Shown: positions 8,658 through 17,387, counted from the stretch's first letter. The stretch: 64,000 nucleotides of DNA from Acidobacteriota bacterium (GCA_003010405.1 PJLO01000007.1:124001-188000), one strand, 5' to 3'. The notes: a model not told the origin generated them from the letters alone. Translations and numbers: made by a program.

Positions 8658-9440
8658 ATGAGCGTGCGCCCTCAAAATAGGATCTCGACCCGCCTTGCCT
8701 CTTATCTAGTGCGTAACCCGCTCATTTATATCTACACCGTCGTTTTAGGCACGCTCTCACTGCTCAGTTCGTTCATTGATCGCTCCGGACGCCTTCAGCA
8801 CAATTTCGCGCGCCTCTGGTCCTGGCTCATTCTGCGCACCTCGTCTGCGCCCCTGACGGTTCAGGGACTCGATCGAATCGATCTAACGCAGCCAGCCATT
8901 TACGCCGCCAATCACTCTTCGGCTCTCGATATTCCGGTGCTCTATGTTGGTCTGCCGTTTCAGTTCCGAATTCTGGCCAAGATCGAGCTATTTCGCCTTC
9001 CGTTTCTCGGATGGCATCTCAAGCGCTCCGGCCAGATCTCAATTGACCGCACCGACGCCCGCGCCTCTTTGCGCTCGCTCTCGATCGGCTCCCAAACCGT
9101 GAAGCAGGGCATGTCTCTCGTCGTCTTCCCCGAGGGCGGACGCAGCGCAGACGGACACCTCCAACCCTTCCTCGGCGGAACCTTCTACATCGCCATCAAG
9201 GCGCAAGTCCCCATCGTCCCCATGGCCATCGTAGGGACCTACGATGCCTTGCCGATGAATACCTATGTAATTCGTCCCACGCCCTTCCGTCTGATCGTCG
9301 GTGACCCCATCCCGACCACCGGCCTCACACCCCGCGACATGGAAGCGCTCTCACAGCGCGTACACAAGGCCATGAGTGACATTCTCTATGCAAACTCCGG
9401 CCTGGCGGCTCCGCAACCAGAGGCGCAGCCCCAAATCTAG
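8658..9440 (+). CDS. 1-acyl-sn-glycerol-3-phosphate acyltransferase (PlsC family)
   Basis: Membrane-associated acyltransferase that makes phosphatidic acid from lysophosphatidic acid. The ATG at 8658 gives 260 residues, the usual size. An upstream in-frame start would add 58 residues antisense to the 5' end of the neighbouring divergent gene. There is an N-terminal hydrophobic segment (about 17-38), the NHSSALD catalytic motif at 85-91, and the FPEGGRS substrate motif further on. It is divergent from the ferredoxin-methyltransferase fusion, with about 165 bp between starts. Confidence 0.9.
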   Translation: MSVRPQNRISTRLASYLVRNPLIYIYTVVLGTLSLLSSFIDRSGRLQHNFARLWSWLILRTSSAPLTVQGLDRIDLTQPAIYAANHSSALDIPVLYVGLPFQFRILAKIELFRLPFLGWHLKRSGQISIDRTDARASLRSLSIGSQTVKQGMSLVVFPEGGRSADGHLQPFLGGTFYIAIKAQVPIVPMAIVGTYDALPMNTYVIRPTPFRLIVGDPIPTTGLTPRDMEALSQRVHKAMSDILYANSGLAAPQPEAQPQI

Positions 9441-9535
9441 TCGGCAATCTCTGGAATGTTACTGGCTGGAAAAGTTGTCAGGCAGAGTAAACCTGAAGTG
9501 TCCCACTCAATTCATGCGTGTTCTTGGGAAGGAAT

Positions 9536-9892
9536 TCATTCATCCCGATGTGCCGCCTCCGGGCTGAATGCAGGCAGACAAACTGCGATGTACTCCGCTC
9601 CCTCAGGAGTAGAGTACTGCACCCACTCGCCGCCATGTGCAACCACCGCCTGTCCGGCTGCCACGTCCAGAACTCCGTCGCGACTGGTCACGCGCAGCTT
9701 ACCTTTCAGCACCACCGTGAACTCGTCGAACTCCGGTGTCTGTCCCGGCTCCGACCACCCCTCCGGGCTGCGCATGTGAGCCACACTTACGCCTGTCGTC
9801 CCGGAGTTAACGCGGCCAATGTACTCGTCAATGAGCTTAGGCTTGGTGCCTACGCAGGGAACCCGCTTGGGTTGTACAATCAGAGTTGGCAT
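9536..9892 (-). CDS. Small cupin-domain protein
   Basis: 118 residues forming a single cupin barrel: PEFDEFTVVLKGKLRV corresponds to the first motif and GQAVVAHGGEWVQYSTPEGAEY (in parts) to the second. The usual metal-binding histidines are largely missing from motif 1, which reads EFDEF, so metal binding is uncertain. It is monocistronic and lies just downstream of the methyltransferase pair on the same strand. Function unknown. Confidence 0.75.
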   Translation of the reverse strand: MPTLIVQPKRVPCVGTKPKLIDEYIGRVNSGTTGVSVAHMRSPEGWSEPGQTPEFDEFTVVLKGKLRVTSRDGVLDVAAGQAVVAHGGEWVQYSTPEGAEYIAVCLPAFSPEAAHRDE

Positions 9893-9936
9893 CCGCGCAT
9901 TCTAGTACGGAATTGCCCCAATCCCGCCGGAATTTC

Positions 9937-10758
9937 CTACTCTTTTACGCCGCAGGCCATCACCATCTGAGCGTTGAAGTGAACCCGTTCTCCGTCGAAT
10001 CGCTCGCGAAGCGCTGCTAACACCGCCTGCTGTACTTCGGCGTCGTTCTCCACTTTTTCCAGCAACGCGCGGAACGGAACCGTTACTCCTCGGAAGTAGT
10101 CCCACATTTCCTCCGGCATTCCGTGCCAATCCCACTTCACCTCGCGCACGCGCTCCTCCACCTTGCTGAACCCGGCCGCCTCAAGAGCTGCGCCCAGTGT
10201 TCCCGGTGCACCAAACTTGAACATCGCGCGCGCCGGTGCCGGAACCTCCAGCCCTGGCCTTGCTCGCAGTATTGTTCCAATCGTTGTGTCGAAGTACGGT
10301 TGCACCATTGCGCCCCATGCCAGCAGAGCAACCCGCCCTCTCGGTTTCAGCACCCGCCGCATCTCGCTCAGGGCTTTCGGCATATCGCTAAAGAACATCA
10401 CGCTCAAGCGGCTGGTCACGCGATCGAAACTCTTATCGGGGAACGGCAGCGCATGAACGTCAGCCTGCTGAAACTCGACGTTGTCCAATCCGCGCTTGCT
10501 CGCCCGTTTGCGCGCTACCTCCAGCGGAGCCGATGCCAGATCGATGCCAACTACCCGCCCGGTTCCCTTGAGCAAAGCCGCAATTGAAATCGAAGGCTCT
10601 CCCGACCCGCACGCCACATCCAGCACACGCATCCCCGGCGCAACCTGAGCTTCTGCGACAATCGCCTCGGTCGCTGCCGTGCCCATCTCTGCGGATTGAG
10701 CTTTGAACCGATCCCCTGCATTCAGCCGCGCAAAACTGTCCCAAACCTGCTCTGCCAT
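9937..10758 (-). CDS. SAM-dependent methyltransferase, downstream copy of a tandem pair
   Basis: UbiE/COQ5-like class I methyltransferase, 273 residues from MAEQVWDSFARLNAGDRF. SAM motif I is MRVLDVACGSGEPSI, followed by a VVGIDLAS acidic loop. It closely resembles the next gene upstream (11023-11844): same length, same start, and long identical stretches. The two start codons are 1086 bp apart, the size of the duplicated unit. The C-terminus (GMPEEMWDYFRGVT) resembles methylase-type small-molecule enzymes. The substrate is unknown. Confidence 0.88.
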   Translation of the reverse strand: MAEQVWDSFARLNAGDRFKAQSAEMGTAATEAIVAEAQVAPGMRVLDVACGSGEPSISIAALLKGTGRVVGIDLASAPLEVARKRASKRGLDNVEFQQADVHALPFPDKSFDRVTSRLSVMFFSDMPKALSEMRRVLKPRGRVALLAWGAMVQPYFDTTIGTILRARPGLEVPAPARAMFKFGAPGTLGAALEAAGFSKVEERVREVKWDWHGMPEEMWDYFRGVTVPFRALLEKVENDAEVQQAVLAALRERFDGERVHFNAQMVMACGVKE

Positions 10759-10794
10759 CGCTGTCCTCCGTGATGTCCTATTGGGTCGAGGGTG

Positions 10795-10825
10795 CCCCAC
10801 ATCTGCCGTAGTTAGCAGATGTGGG
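10795..10825 (+). repeat. REP family A hairpin, copy 1
   Basis: Perfect 11-bp stem, CCCACATCTGC (10796-10806) and GCAGATGTGGG (10815-10825), with loop CGTAGTTA. It is followed by the flank (GGTAGATAATAACC) that also follows copy 2 and lies beside copy 6 upstream of the intact RAYT. It marks the 5' end of a truncated RAYT element. Confidence 0.92.
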
Positions 10826-10853
10826 ACTTGCCGGTAGATAATAACCCCGTGGC

Positions 10854-10997
10854 GTGACTTTTGGGCTGGAGCGCCATCAGTGTTCAGAGCAGTCTCATTT
10901 TGCAACATTCAGTTGTCATCAGCGATTGGCGCGTCCGAGAGATGAGCGGCTACGCGATCTCTCTGTTGAGTGTTTGGAACGTACGCGCCGAAGCTAA
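10854..10997 (+). pseudogene. Truncated RAYT (REP-associated transposase) remnant
   Basis: Reading from the GTG at 10854, 47 codons match residues 1-47 of the intact RAYT at 17436-17972, with 32 of 47 identical by my count. Shared stretches include SEQ-HF-TFSC and VECLERTRRS. The frame then hits TAA at 10995 and similarity ends. The catalytic HUH motif and tyrosine were downstream and are gone. It directly follows REP hairpin copy 1, in the same order as in the complete element. Confidence 0.85.
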
Positions 10998-11022
10998 AAC
11001 CGCCCCGATCCGTTGCAATTTT

Positions 11023-11844
11023 CTACTCTCGTATTCCGCTGACATTCACCACGTGAGCACCGAAGCGAACCCACTCTCCATCAAACCGCTCGCGTAACGC
11101 ACCCAGCACAGCCTGTTGCACCTCGGTGTCGTTCGCCACTTTTTCCAGCAGTGGCTGGAACGGAATCGCTATGCCGCGGAAGTAGTCCCACACCTCCTCC
11201 GGTGTTCCGTGCCAATCCCAGTTCACCTCGCACATACGCTCTTCCACCTTGCTGAACCCGGCCGCGCCGAGGGTTCCGCCCAGTGTTCCCGGGGTTGCGA
11301 ACTTGAACACCGCGCGCCCAGACGCCGGCACCTCCAGCTCTGGTCTCGCTCGCACGATCGTCCCAACCATCGTGTCGAAGAACGGTTGCGTCATCGCGCC
11401 CCATGCCAGCAGAGCGACTCTTCCGCCCGGTTTCAGCACTCGCCGTATTTCGCTCATAGCCTTCGCCAAATCGCCGAAGAACATCACTCCAAAGCGGCTC
11501 GTCACGCGGTCGAAACTCTCATCGGCAAATGGCAGTTCATGAACGTCGGCCTGATGAAACTCGACGTTGTCCAATCCGTGCTGTCTCGCCCGTTCGCGCG
11601 CAACCTGCGGCGCAGCCGATGCCAGATCGATGCCAACAACACGTCCGGTTCCTCTGAGCAGAGTTGCAATTGAGATCGAAGGTTCACCCGACCCGCAGGC
11701 CACGTCCAGCACGCGCATTCCCGGCCCAACCTGAGTTTCCGCAACAAGCGCCTCGGTCGCTGCCTCGCCCATTTCTGCCGACTGGGCTTTGAATCGATCC
11801 TTGGCATTCAGCCGCGAAAAATTATCCCAAACTTGCTCTGCCAT
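11023..11844 (-). CDS. SAM-dependent methyltransferase, upstream copy of a tandem pair
   Basis: Paralog of 9937-10758 with the same 273-residue length and nearly the same sequence: MAEQVWDNFSRLNAKDRF start, DVACGSGEPSISIATLL, VVGIDLASA, FGVMFFGDLAKAM. Differences are spread along the gene and are mostly conservative, so both copies look functional. The region before its start carries the same GGGTCGAGGGTGCCCCACAT lead-in and REP hairpin as the other copy, so the duplication included the upstream region. Confidence 0.88.
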   Translation of the reverse strand: MAEQVWDNFSRLNAKDRFKAQSAEMGEAATEALVAETQVGPGMRVLDVACGSGEPSISIATLLRGTGRVVGIDLASAAPQVARERARQHGLDNVEFHQADVHELPFADESFDRVTSRFGVMFFGDLAKAMSEIRRVLKPGGRVALLAWGAMTQPFFDTMVGTIVRARPELEVPASGRAVFKFATPGTLGGTLGAAGFSKVEERMCEVNWDWHGTPEEVWDYFRGIAIPFQPLLEKVANDTEVQQAVLGALRERFDGEWVRFGAHVVNVSGIRE

Positions 11845-11882
11845 CGATGTCCTCCATCACGTTCCTATTTGGGTCGAGGGTG

Positions 11883-12025
11883 CCCCACATCTGCCGTAGT
11901 TAGCAGATGTGGGATGTTCCCAAGTAGATGATAACCTCCGTGCATGACTTTTGAGCTGAAGCGTTATCAAGCGAGTAAGGCAGAGTCAAAAGCCCCATAT
12001 CTGCTAACTGCGGCAGATATGGGGC
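11883..12025 (+). mobile_element. 143-bp miniature derivative of the RAYT element
   Basis: A REP hairpin (copy 2: arms 11884-11894 and 11903-11913) is followed by the conserved GTAGATGATAACCTC flank. Then come an ATG at 11944 and nine codons matching the RAYT N-terminus (MTFELKRYQ). The next bases are the RAYT 3' end (GCGAGTAAGGCAGAGTCAAA) and a second hairpin (copy 3: 11992-12004 and 12013-12025, loop TAACTGCG). Both termini of the full element are thus kept while about 500 bp of the middle are lost, the structure expected for a MITE-like derivative. Confidence 0.85.
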
Positions 12026-12155
12026 ACAAAGAGATGTGAGCCACCAGCCTTTGCTCCGTGAACCTGGCAGGTGGCTGTAGATGCTCAAGAGGTTGTACGG
12101 TTCCCTAAGGACTCCCAAAGTTTCGTTCGGTCCAGAGTGTTAGAATGGCCGCATC

Positions 12156-13172
12156 GTGACCTCTGACTTGGAACTGACGTTCACAGCTTCCGCACGTCTT
12201 TACCAGGACGCCCTAGGTTTTCTGACCTTTTTACGCAAGGCTGCCCGCAAACATTCAGTTACGATCTCCTTCTCAGTCGATCAAGACGGAGAATTCAAGC
12301 TGTCTGTGCCTGGAAAAGAGTGTTGGGATCTGGACCTGTTCCTTCAGGAGATCATCTTTCAGCATGGTCTCTATTACTACCTGTGCACCGTCTCGAATCG
12401 CAGAGAGGTGGCCAGATCGGTAGTGAAGCCGATCTTCGAAGATTTGCTGGTCTCGCGCTTCAGCGTCGCTTACCCAGTGCAGCTTCAGAAACACTTGATT
12501 GAGGGGTCGTCTGGCTGGTTCGGAGGAGAGTTCCTTGACGGCAACGCACAGGCTTATGAGGTTCTGTTTCAAAAACTGAAGCTCAAGATGATCTCCGGAT
12601 ATGAGTTCATTCGCAACTTGGACGACCTTCTGACGGAGTTCATGCTCACTCACTTGGAACACCCGAAGGGGGAACAGAGCCCGAAGTTCAATGTCTTGGT
12701 GGACAGGTGCCACAACCAGAACATTCTTCGGGTCGCTGCAGCTCCCAAGCTTTTTAAGAGGGTCCACGCGTTAAGGACTCGTGGGCTTCACCGTTTGGAA
12801 CGGGAGATTCCTGACGCGGAAATTAATGAGCTCGCGCAGAATGTCTACTATGTCTTCGAGTGGCAAGACGACTACCGGAGAGCGCAGGCTGAGAAGACGG
12901 TAAGGCTAACGGGAAAGAGATATCGCCGAGTCCGATACGGAGATGAGATTCGAACCTGGCCCAAAAGGTCTTGCGCTGAAGATACAGCTCGGTGGAAATC
13001 GCTCAGAGGCGAGTGGCCTGAAATCATCTCCCGGCCATGCCACGACTGTGGTGTTCTCCAGGGAGAACTTCACTTGTGGGGCTGCGACATGGAGGTGTGC
13101 CCTCGCTGTGGGGGACAGTACATATGCTGTACTACATGCAGGACGGAAGAAGATGATCTCGATGAGTCCTAG
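12156..13172 (+). CDS. Hypothetical protein with C-terminal zinc ribbon
   Basis: 338 residues from a GTG start. The first ~270 residues match no family I recognise; they look soluble, helical and charged. The C-terminus has CHDCGVLQGELHLWGCDMEV followed by CPRCGGQYICC, a cysteine-rich zinc-ribbon tail that I have seen at the end of other uncharacterised bacterial proteins. It stands alone between the RAYT-derived element and a family B hairpin. Its base composition looks lower in GC than its neighbours, which may hint at transfer. Confidence 0.65.
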   Translation: MTSDLELTFTASARLYQDALGFLTFLRKAARKHSVTISFSVDQDGEFKLSVPGKECWDLDLFLQEIIFQHGLYYYLCTVSNRREVARSVVKPIFEDLLVSRFSVAYPVQLQKHLIEGSSGWFGGEFLDGNAQAYEVLFQKLKLKMISGYEFIRNLDDLLTEFMLTHLEHPKGEQSPKFNVLVDRCHNQNILRVAAAPKLFKRVHALRTRGLHRLEREIPDAEINELAQNVYYVFEWQDDYRRAQAEKTVRLTGKRYRRVRYGDEIRTWPKRSCAEDTARWKSLRGEWPEIISRPCHDCGVLQGELHLWGCDMEVCPRCGGQYICCTTCRTEEDDLDES

Positions 13173-13238
13173 CGAGACGAGGCCGTTTACTACCACCTGT
13201 AGCCAATCCGCAAATCGGCAAAACAACAGGCAGATGGT

Positions 13239-13265
13239 CCAGAGTTGGCGTTATTCAAACTCTGG
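13239..13265 (+). repeat. REP family B hairpin, copy 1
   Basis: CCAGAGTT (13239-13246) and AACTCTGG (13258-13265) form an 8-bp stem. It sits between the convergent ends of the zinc-ribbon gene and lpxC, where it could also act as a terminator. Confidence 0.85.
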
Positions 13266-13271
13266 GAAATT

Positions 13272-14165
13272 CTAAACAGTGGCCATTTGCGGCACGGCCG
13301 TATTTGCAGTCAACGTGGTAAGTTTCCACAACGATGGATCACGCAACAGGCGCTGAACGAGTGCAGTATGCATCGCATGTCCGGCGCGGTCGGCAACCAC
13401 GCGGCCCAGCACCTGGTGCCCTATCAGTGAAAGATCGCCGATCAGGTCCAGCACCTTGTGCCGCACAAATTCATCTCGGTAGCGCAACGGCCCGTTTTTG
13501 ATTCCTTCAGCTGTGAGCACAATTGCGTTTTCTTCGCTTGCGCCGCGGATCAGCCCCATATTGCGCATCGCCTCGACTTCGTGCAGGAATCCGAAGGTGC
13601 GCGCCGGAGCTATTTCGCGCAGGTAGTCGCCGCGGGATAAATCGACACATATCGTTTCTTCGCCGATGAGCGGGTGAGGAAAATTAATGCTGTAGCAAAC
13701 CGAAAAGTTCTCTGCCGGATAGATGCCGATGAACTTGCCCCCCTCGCACATCTCCACCGGTTTTAGCACTCGCAGATACTGGCGTGGACGCCTCTGCCGC
13801 CTTATTCCCACACACTGCACCATCTCCACAATGGGCTGTGCGCTGCCGTCTAGAATCGGCAGTTCAAGATTGTCCAACTCCACAATGGCGTTGTCCACGC
13901 CCATGCCTACAAAGGCCGAGAGCACGTGCTCGGTGGTCGAGATCAGTACGCCCTTTTTCATCAGGCTGGTGGCATAGCTCACCTTCGCGACATTGCGCCC
14001 GGTAGCCTCAATCTCGAAGCCGTCAAGATCGGTTCGGCGAAAGACGATGCCCGACCCCGAAGGAGCGGGGACAATGCGCATGTGTACCGGAACGCCGCTG
14101 TGAAGACCTACCCCCGAACATTCCACAGGCGCACGTACCGTCTGCTCAACCATTAGAGTGGACAT
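13272..14165 (-). CDS. lpxC: UDP-3-O-acyl-N-acetylglucosamine deacetylase
   Basis: Zinc deacetylase for the first committed step of lipid A synthesis, cytoplasmic, 297 residues from MSTLMVEQTV (an alternative start at 14174 adds three residues). Zinc and catalytic residues are in place: TTEHVLSAF for the first histidine, RHKVLDLIGDL for the second histidine and the aspartate, and RAGHAMH for the general acid/base histidine. DGSAQPIVE is also typical. Together with lptD it shows a diderm envelope with LPS. Confidence 0.95.
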   Translation of the reverse strand: MSTLMVEQTVRAPVECSGVGLHSGVPVHMRIVPAPSGSGIVFRRTDLDGFEIEATGRNVAKVSYATSLMKKGVLISTTEHVLSAFVGMGVDNAIVELDNLELPILDGSAQPIVEMVQCVGIRRQRRPRQYLRVLKPVEMCEGGKFIGIYPAENFSVCYSINFPHPLIGEETICVDLSRGDYLREIAPARTFGFLHEVEAMRNMGLIRGASEENAIVLTAEGIKNGPLRYRDEFVRHKVLDLIGDLSLIGHQVLGRVVADRAGHAMHTALVQRLLRDPSLWKLTTLTANTAVPQMATV

Positions 14166-14301
14166 GTAAGTCATGCGTGACTTTAAGGTTACAACGATCC
14201 CGAAAAATAAGCTGTGGGATTTTTGCCACAGTGCGTATCTCTCGACACACGGGCAAAGAGCACTTGGTGGCAGGATGGAACCTGCACGGTTGCGTTACAG
14301 C

Positions 14302-15141
14302 TCATTTCCGCTTCGCCTTCGGGTTATAAGTCTCAGGATTGTAATTTACGCTGGCTTCGAAGAAATCAGGTGCAAGGGCAAGGTTGTACTCAGCATGATT
14401 CAGGAAGCTCTGGCCACTGATCTCCCCATCGCGCTTGTTCGTTACCGTGAAGGGCGTGGCAATTCCCTGTACCGTGCGGTAGTTGCCGTAGATGGTTTCA
14501 TCCTCAACTTTGTACTTGTCGGCATCGCGCCAGGTGTAACGCTTACTGATCGGAAGATGAGTGTTGACATCAATCCCGATAGTCAGCTGGTCATCGTCTT
14601 TGTTCAGGATGCTTACGACATCGACCAATTGCTGATCGGCTACGGTCTGTCCTTCGTAAATCAGCATGGTCTTCGGATCTTTCAGCCACTCGCGCAGCAC
14701 CACTTCGAGCGAGTGCTTGCGGCGACGAATCATCTCCTTTGTCATCTTATCTTCTGCGCTCGTCGTGCCTTTGTAAGTCCTCTCGAAGCCTTTGTCGTCG
14801 TTGAAAATGTAGATAATGTCGCGCTGTTTTGTAAGTTCGCGACGCTCTTTGTCGGGATACTCATAAAAACGCCAGAAAAGCACGCCCGCTGAATTCGGAT
14901 TGCCATGGTAGAAAGAATAGCTCCGCCCCTGCTGCGCGTAGGTCTTGTAGCTCAACCAGGCGGGCCCGCCCAGGGCGGTGATCATCTGGTCGAGCAACTG
15001 GCGTGCTTTCTGGGCGCTGGTTCCGGCGGACGTAGAGGATGCGGGTGTTGCATTCGGAGCGGGCGTGGGGGCAGAGGCGGAGTTCTCTTGAGCCAGCGCG
15101 CAAATCGAGGTCAGCAGCAACACCGCGAGAATCTTCTTCAT
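14302..15141 (-). CDS. Exported protein of unknown function, LolA-like fold possible
   Basis: 279 residues from MKKILAVLLL, with a GGGAGGAC Shine-Dalgarno sequence about nine bases before the ATG. A clear signal peptide ends near ALAQ, followed by a Ser/Ala/Pro/Thr-rich linker (about 22-48). The body has repeated beta-strand-like segments such as RYTWRDADKYKVEDETIYGNY, which resemble the outer-membrane lipoprotein carrier-like proteins common in acidobacteria. No lipobox. It lies just downstream of the broken SDR gene on the same strand, about 30 bp away. Confidence 0.72.
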   Translation of the reverse strand: MKKILAVLLLTSICALAQENSASAPTPAPNATPASSTSAGTSAQKARQLLDQMITALGGPAWLSYKTYAQQGRSYSFYHGNPNSAGVLFWRFYEYPDKERRELTKQRDIIYIFNDDKGFERTYKGTTSAEDKMTKEMIRRRKHSLEVVLREWLKDPKTMLIYEGQTVADQQLVDVVSILNKDDDQLTIGIDVNTHLPISKRYTWRDADKYKVEDETIYGNYRTVQGIATPFTVTNKRDGEISGQSFLNHAEYNLALAPDFFEASVNYNPETYNPKAKRK

Positions 15142-15169
15142 CTTCTTGAGTCCTCCCTGCAACGCGGAA

Positions 15170-15972
15170 TCAACCTGCCAGCACAGCGCCGCCGTTTACG
15201 TTGAAAACCTCACCGGTAATAAATCCCGCCAGCGGAGTACAAAGAAACAGTATCGGCCCCGCGATCTCTTCCGGCTTGGCAAGACGGCCCAATGGAATCG
15301 TGCTGGTGATTTTCTGATTCATCTCTGGTTGCGCAATTACCGGTGCAGACATATCGGTAGCAACCCATCCAGGAGCTACGCAATTTACATAGATGTAATC
15401 TCTAGCCAATTCGGTTGAGAGTCCTTTTACCATGCTGATGATCGCTCCCTTTGTGGCCGCGTAGTCGCAGTGAAAAGCTTCTCCGCGTTGGGCTGCCGTG
15501 GAACTGACCATGACGATGTGACCGCCGCGGCGCGACTTTTTCATGACCTTCACGGCTGATTTCACCAGCAAAAATGCACTGTCCAAATTAACAGCCATGG
15601 TTGAGAGCCATTGCTCGTCGCTCAACTGTTCGACCGGACGGTCCTGTGACGGCCAGATGCCGTGGTTGACCACCAGGATGTCAAGATGACCGAAGCGCGC
15701 GATTGTGTCTTCGACCAGCATCTCCTCGGCCCCCTCGCCAATGAGGTCGCTCTGCACGGTGCGGTGCGGTCGGGGCCGCAGGCAATCACCAGTTTTTGCG
15801 CGGCTTCGGCAGACTTCTGGTAGTTGAACATCACGCTTGCGCCTGCCTGCGTGAAGAGGCGGACACAGGCAGCACCAATGCCGCGCGAGCCTCCTGTGAT
15901 GAGCGCAACTTTGCCGGTGAGATCCAATTCAAGACCCAAGATAATGCCTTTCCAAGATTGACTTTCAATCAA
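15170..15972 (-). pseudogene. SDR oxidoreductase split by a 5-bp tandem duplication
   Basis: Short-chain dehydrogenase related to 3-oxoacyl-ACP reductase (FabG). The N-terminal part has VALITGGSRGIGAA for NAD(P) binding. The C-terminal part, in another frame, has MVSSTAAQRG and the YAATK catalytic Tyr/Lys. The break lies at GGTGC-GGTGC (15758-15767 on the plus strand). Removing one copy joins the frames as GPDRT-VQSDLI with no other change and gives a full-length ~265-residue enzyme. The start is a TTG at 15972 overlapping the upstream amidotransferase stop. It could be a recent null allele, a slippage-switched gene or a sequencing error. Confidence 0.88.
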
Positions 15973-16730
15973 TCGTTAACGTTTTCAAAATCCGGCGAAC
16001 GGCGGGCGAGGCGCCGATGCCAGGAGCGGGCCTCGGCAATAAGTTTTTCGAAGATGTGGCGGGAGACGTCATCCTTGTCGAAGGTTCGCTCTGGATGCCA
16101 TTGCACTCCGAGGACCCACTGCTCCTTCGATGTGCTTTCGACAGCCTCGATGATGCCATCCTCCGGAGAACGGGCTACTACGCGCAGTGCATCGCCCGGG
16201 GTGGCAAGCGCCTGATGATGGCTGGAATTGACGGTGATGCGTCCGCTCCCGGTGAGTTTGGCCAGCCCGGAATCAGGCTCGATCTGTGCCGCGTGCTCGA
16301 TGACTTCGGTACGCGGAGCGCCGGGGGTGCGGGCGTGCTGCACCGCTGACTCAATGTGCTGGATGAGCGTGCCGTTGCGCCAGACGTTCAGCGACTGAGT
16401 GCCATAACAGATGGTGAGGATGGGCTTGCGCATGTTGTGCGCGTCCTGCAGGAGAAGCTCATCCACGTTGTCACGCGCTGCATCGGAAGGGGCGGTGCGC
16501 GGATGCGGCTTCTCGCCGTACTTCTCCGGATCGATGTCCGCAGGCGAGCCGGGAAGCAGAATGCCATCACAGGATTCAGCAAGATGCATGGTCTCTTCGT
16601 TGGAAAGGTCGAGCGCAATCACGACGGGCTCGCCTCCCGCGCCGATGATCGAGTTCACATACTCAGGCAGCGTGCGTTTGGAGTACTCCGGATCAGAGTT
16701 GGGAACGGGAATGGCAATGCGCGGCTTCAT
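15969..16730 (-). CDS. Class I glutamine amidotransferase-like (PuuD/peptidase C26) hydrolase
   Basis: 253 residues, the usual size for gamma-glutamyl-GABA hydrolases. The nucleophile is in LTICYGTQSLNV, and the catalytic His/Glu pair is in GVQWHPERTF. DGILLPGSPADIDP is also typical of the family. It probably cleaves a gamma-glutamyl amide. The nucleophile motif reads CYGTQ where PuuD usually reads CRGxQ. Its stop overlaps the start of the SDR gene, so the two form an operon. Confidence 0.88.
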   Translation of the reverse strand: MKPRIAIPVPNSDPEYSKRTLPEYVNSIIGAGGEPVVIALDLSNEETMHLAESCDGILLPGSPADIDPEKYGEKPHPRTAPSDAARDNVDELLLQDAHNMRKPILTICYGTQSLNVWRNGTLIQHIESAVQHARTPGAPRTEVIEHAAQIEPDSGLAKLTGSGRITVNSSHHQALATPGDALRVVARSPEDGIIEAVESTSKEQWVLGVQWHPERTFDKDDVSRHIFEKLIAEARSWHRRLARRSPDFENVND

Positions 16731-16795
16731 GGCGTAGATGGTAACGCGGGAGTGGCGCGAAGGACAAAAATTAGAGTGGGAAAAACGGGCAACAT

Positions 16796-16827
16796 CCCCA
16801 CATCTGCTAACTACGGCAGATGTGGGG
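16796..16827 (-). repeat. REP family A hairpin, copy 4 (solo)
   Basis: 12-bp perfect stem, CCCCACATCTGC (16796-16807) and GCAGATGTGGGG (16816-16827), with loop TAACTACG. It keeps the inner flank ACGGGCAACAT on its left, as copy 6 does, and the outer flank GGAGAGGTG-GCC on its right. No transposase sequence adjoins it. Confidence 0.92.
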
Positions 16828-16870
16828 CACCGTCAGGGGTATGGGAGAGGTGGGCCACCAGCCAACCTAG

Positions 16871-17332
16871 TTAGGTCTGCTTCAAAATTATGTAGACTGC
16901 CGCAGCGATTAAGGCCACGCCGATGACTCTCGCGATGACAGGGCTTCCGCGTGGAAAGCCCTGTCTATTTACAATCTGCTCCCTAGTTAAGAACTCCAGC
17001 ATCGAGCGTGTTCTAAACAACAACAGAAGTCCAATACCGACAAATCCGAGTGAGACAGCTACGAATATTGAACTGTGTCCACGTAGAGAACGGGGCGGAG
17101 TTGCACTTCTTTCTGGCGATTCCGGAACCTGCCAGTCCCAAAGTGTCCAGCCAATAAAAGCTAGGATAACCAGCGTGGCCAGCTTAGACTCCAAAGTTAA
17201 CGGCGTTCTGGGGATAACGGCTCCAGATGTCACACGTCGAATCAATTTGGCATAGATATCTGGAGCGAGCAAGCGTACCACTGCAATTCCAGCAAAAATC
17301 ATTATTAATGCAAGCGCAAGCAGGTGTAGCAT
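16871..17332 (-). CDS. Small integral membrane protein of unknown function
   Basis: 153 residues with about four hydrophobic segments: the N-terminal stretch (LLALALIMIFAGIAVV), one near residues 50-65, one near 92-106 and the C-terminal VALIAAAVYIIL. A Ser/Pro/Arg-rich loop lies in the middle. No family recognised. It lies between REP copy 4 and the RAYT element, on the same strand as the RAYT. Confidence 0.6.
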   Translation of the reverse strand: MLHLLALALIMIFAGIAVVRLLAPDIYAKLIRRVTSGAVIPRTPLTLESKLATLVILAFIGWTLWDWQVPESPERSATPPRSLRGHSSIFVAVSLGFVGIGLLLLFRTRSMLEFLTREQIVNRQGFPRGSPVIARVIGVALIAAAVYIILKQT

Positions 17333-17387
17333 CGGTAAGTTCCCTTTATTGAGTGCAGCCAGTTTTGCCGTAGGCTGGTGGACTGGT

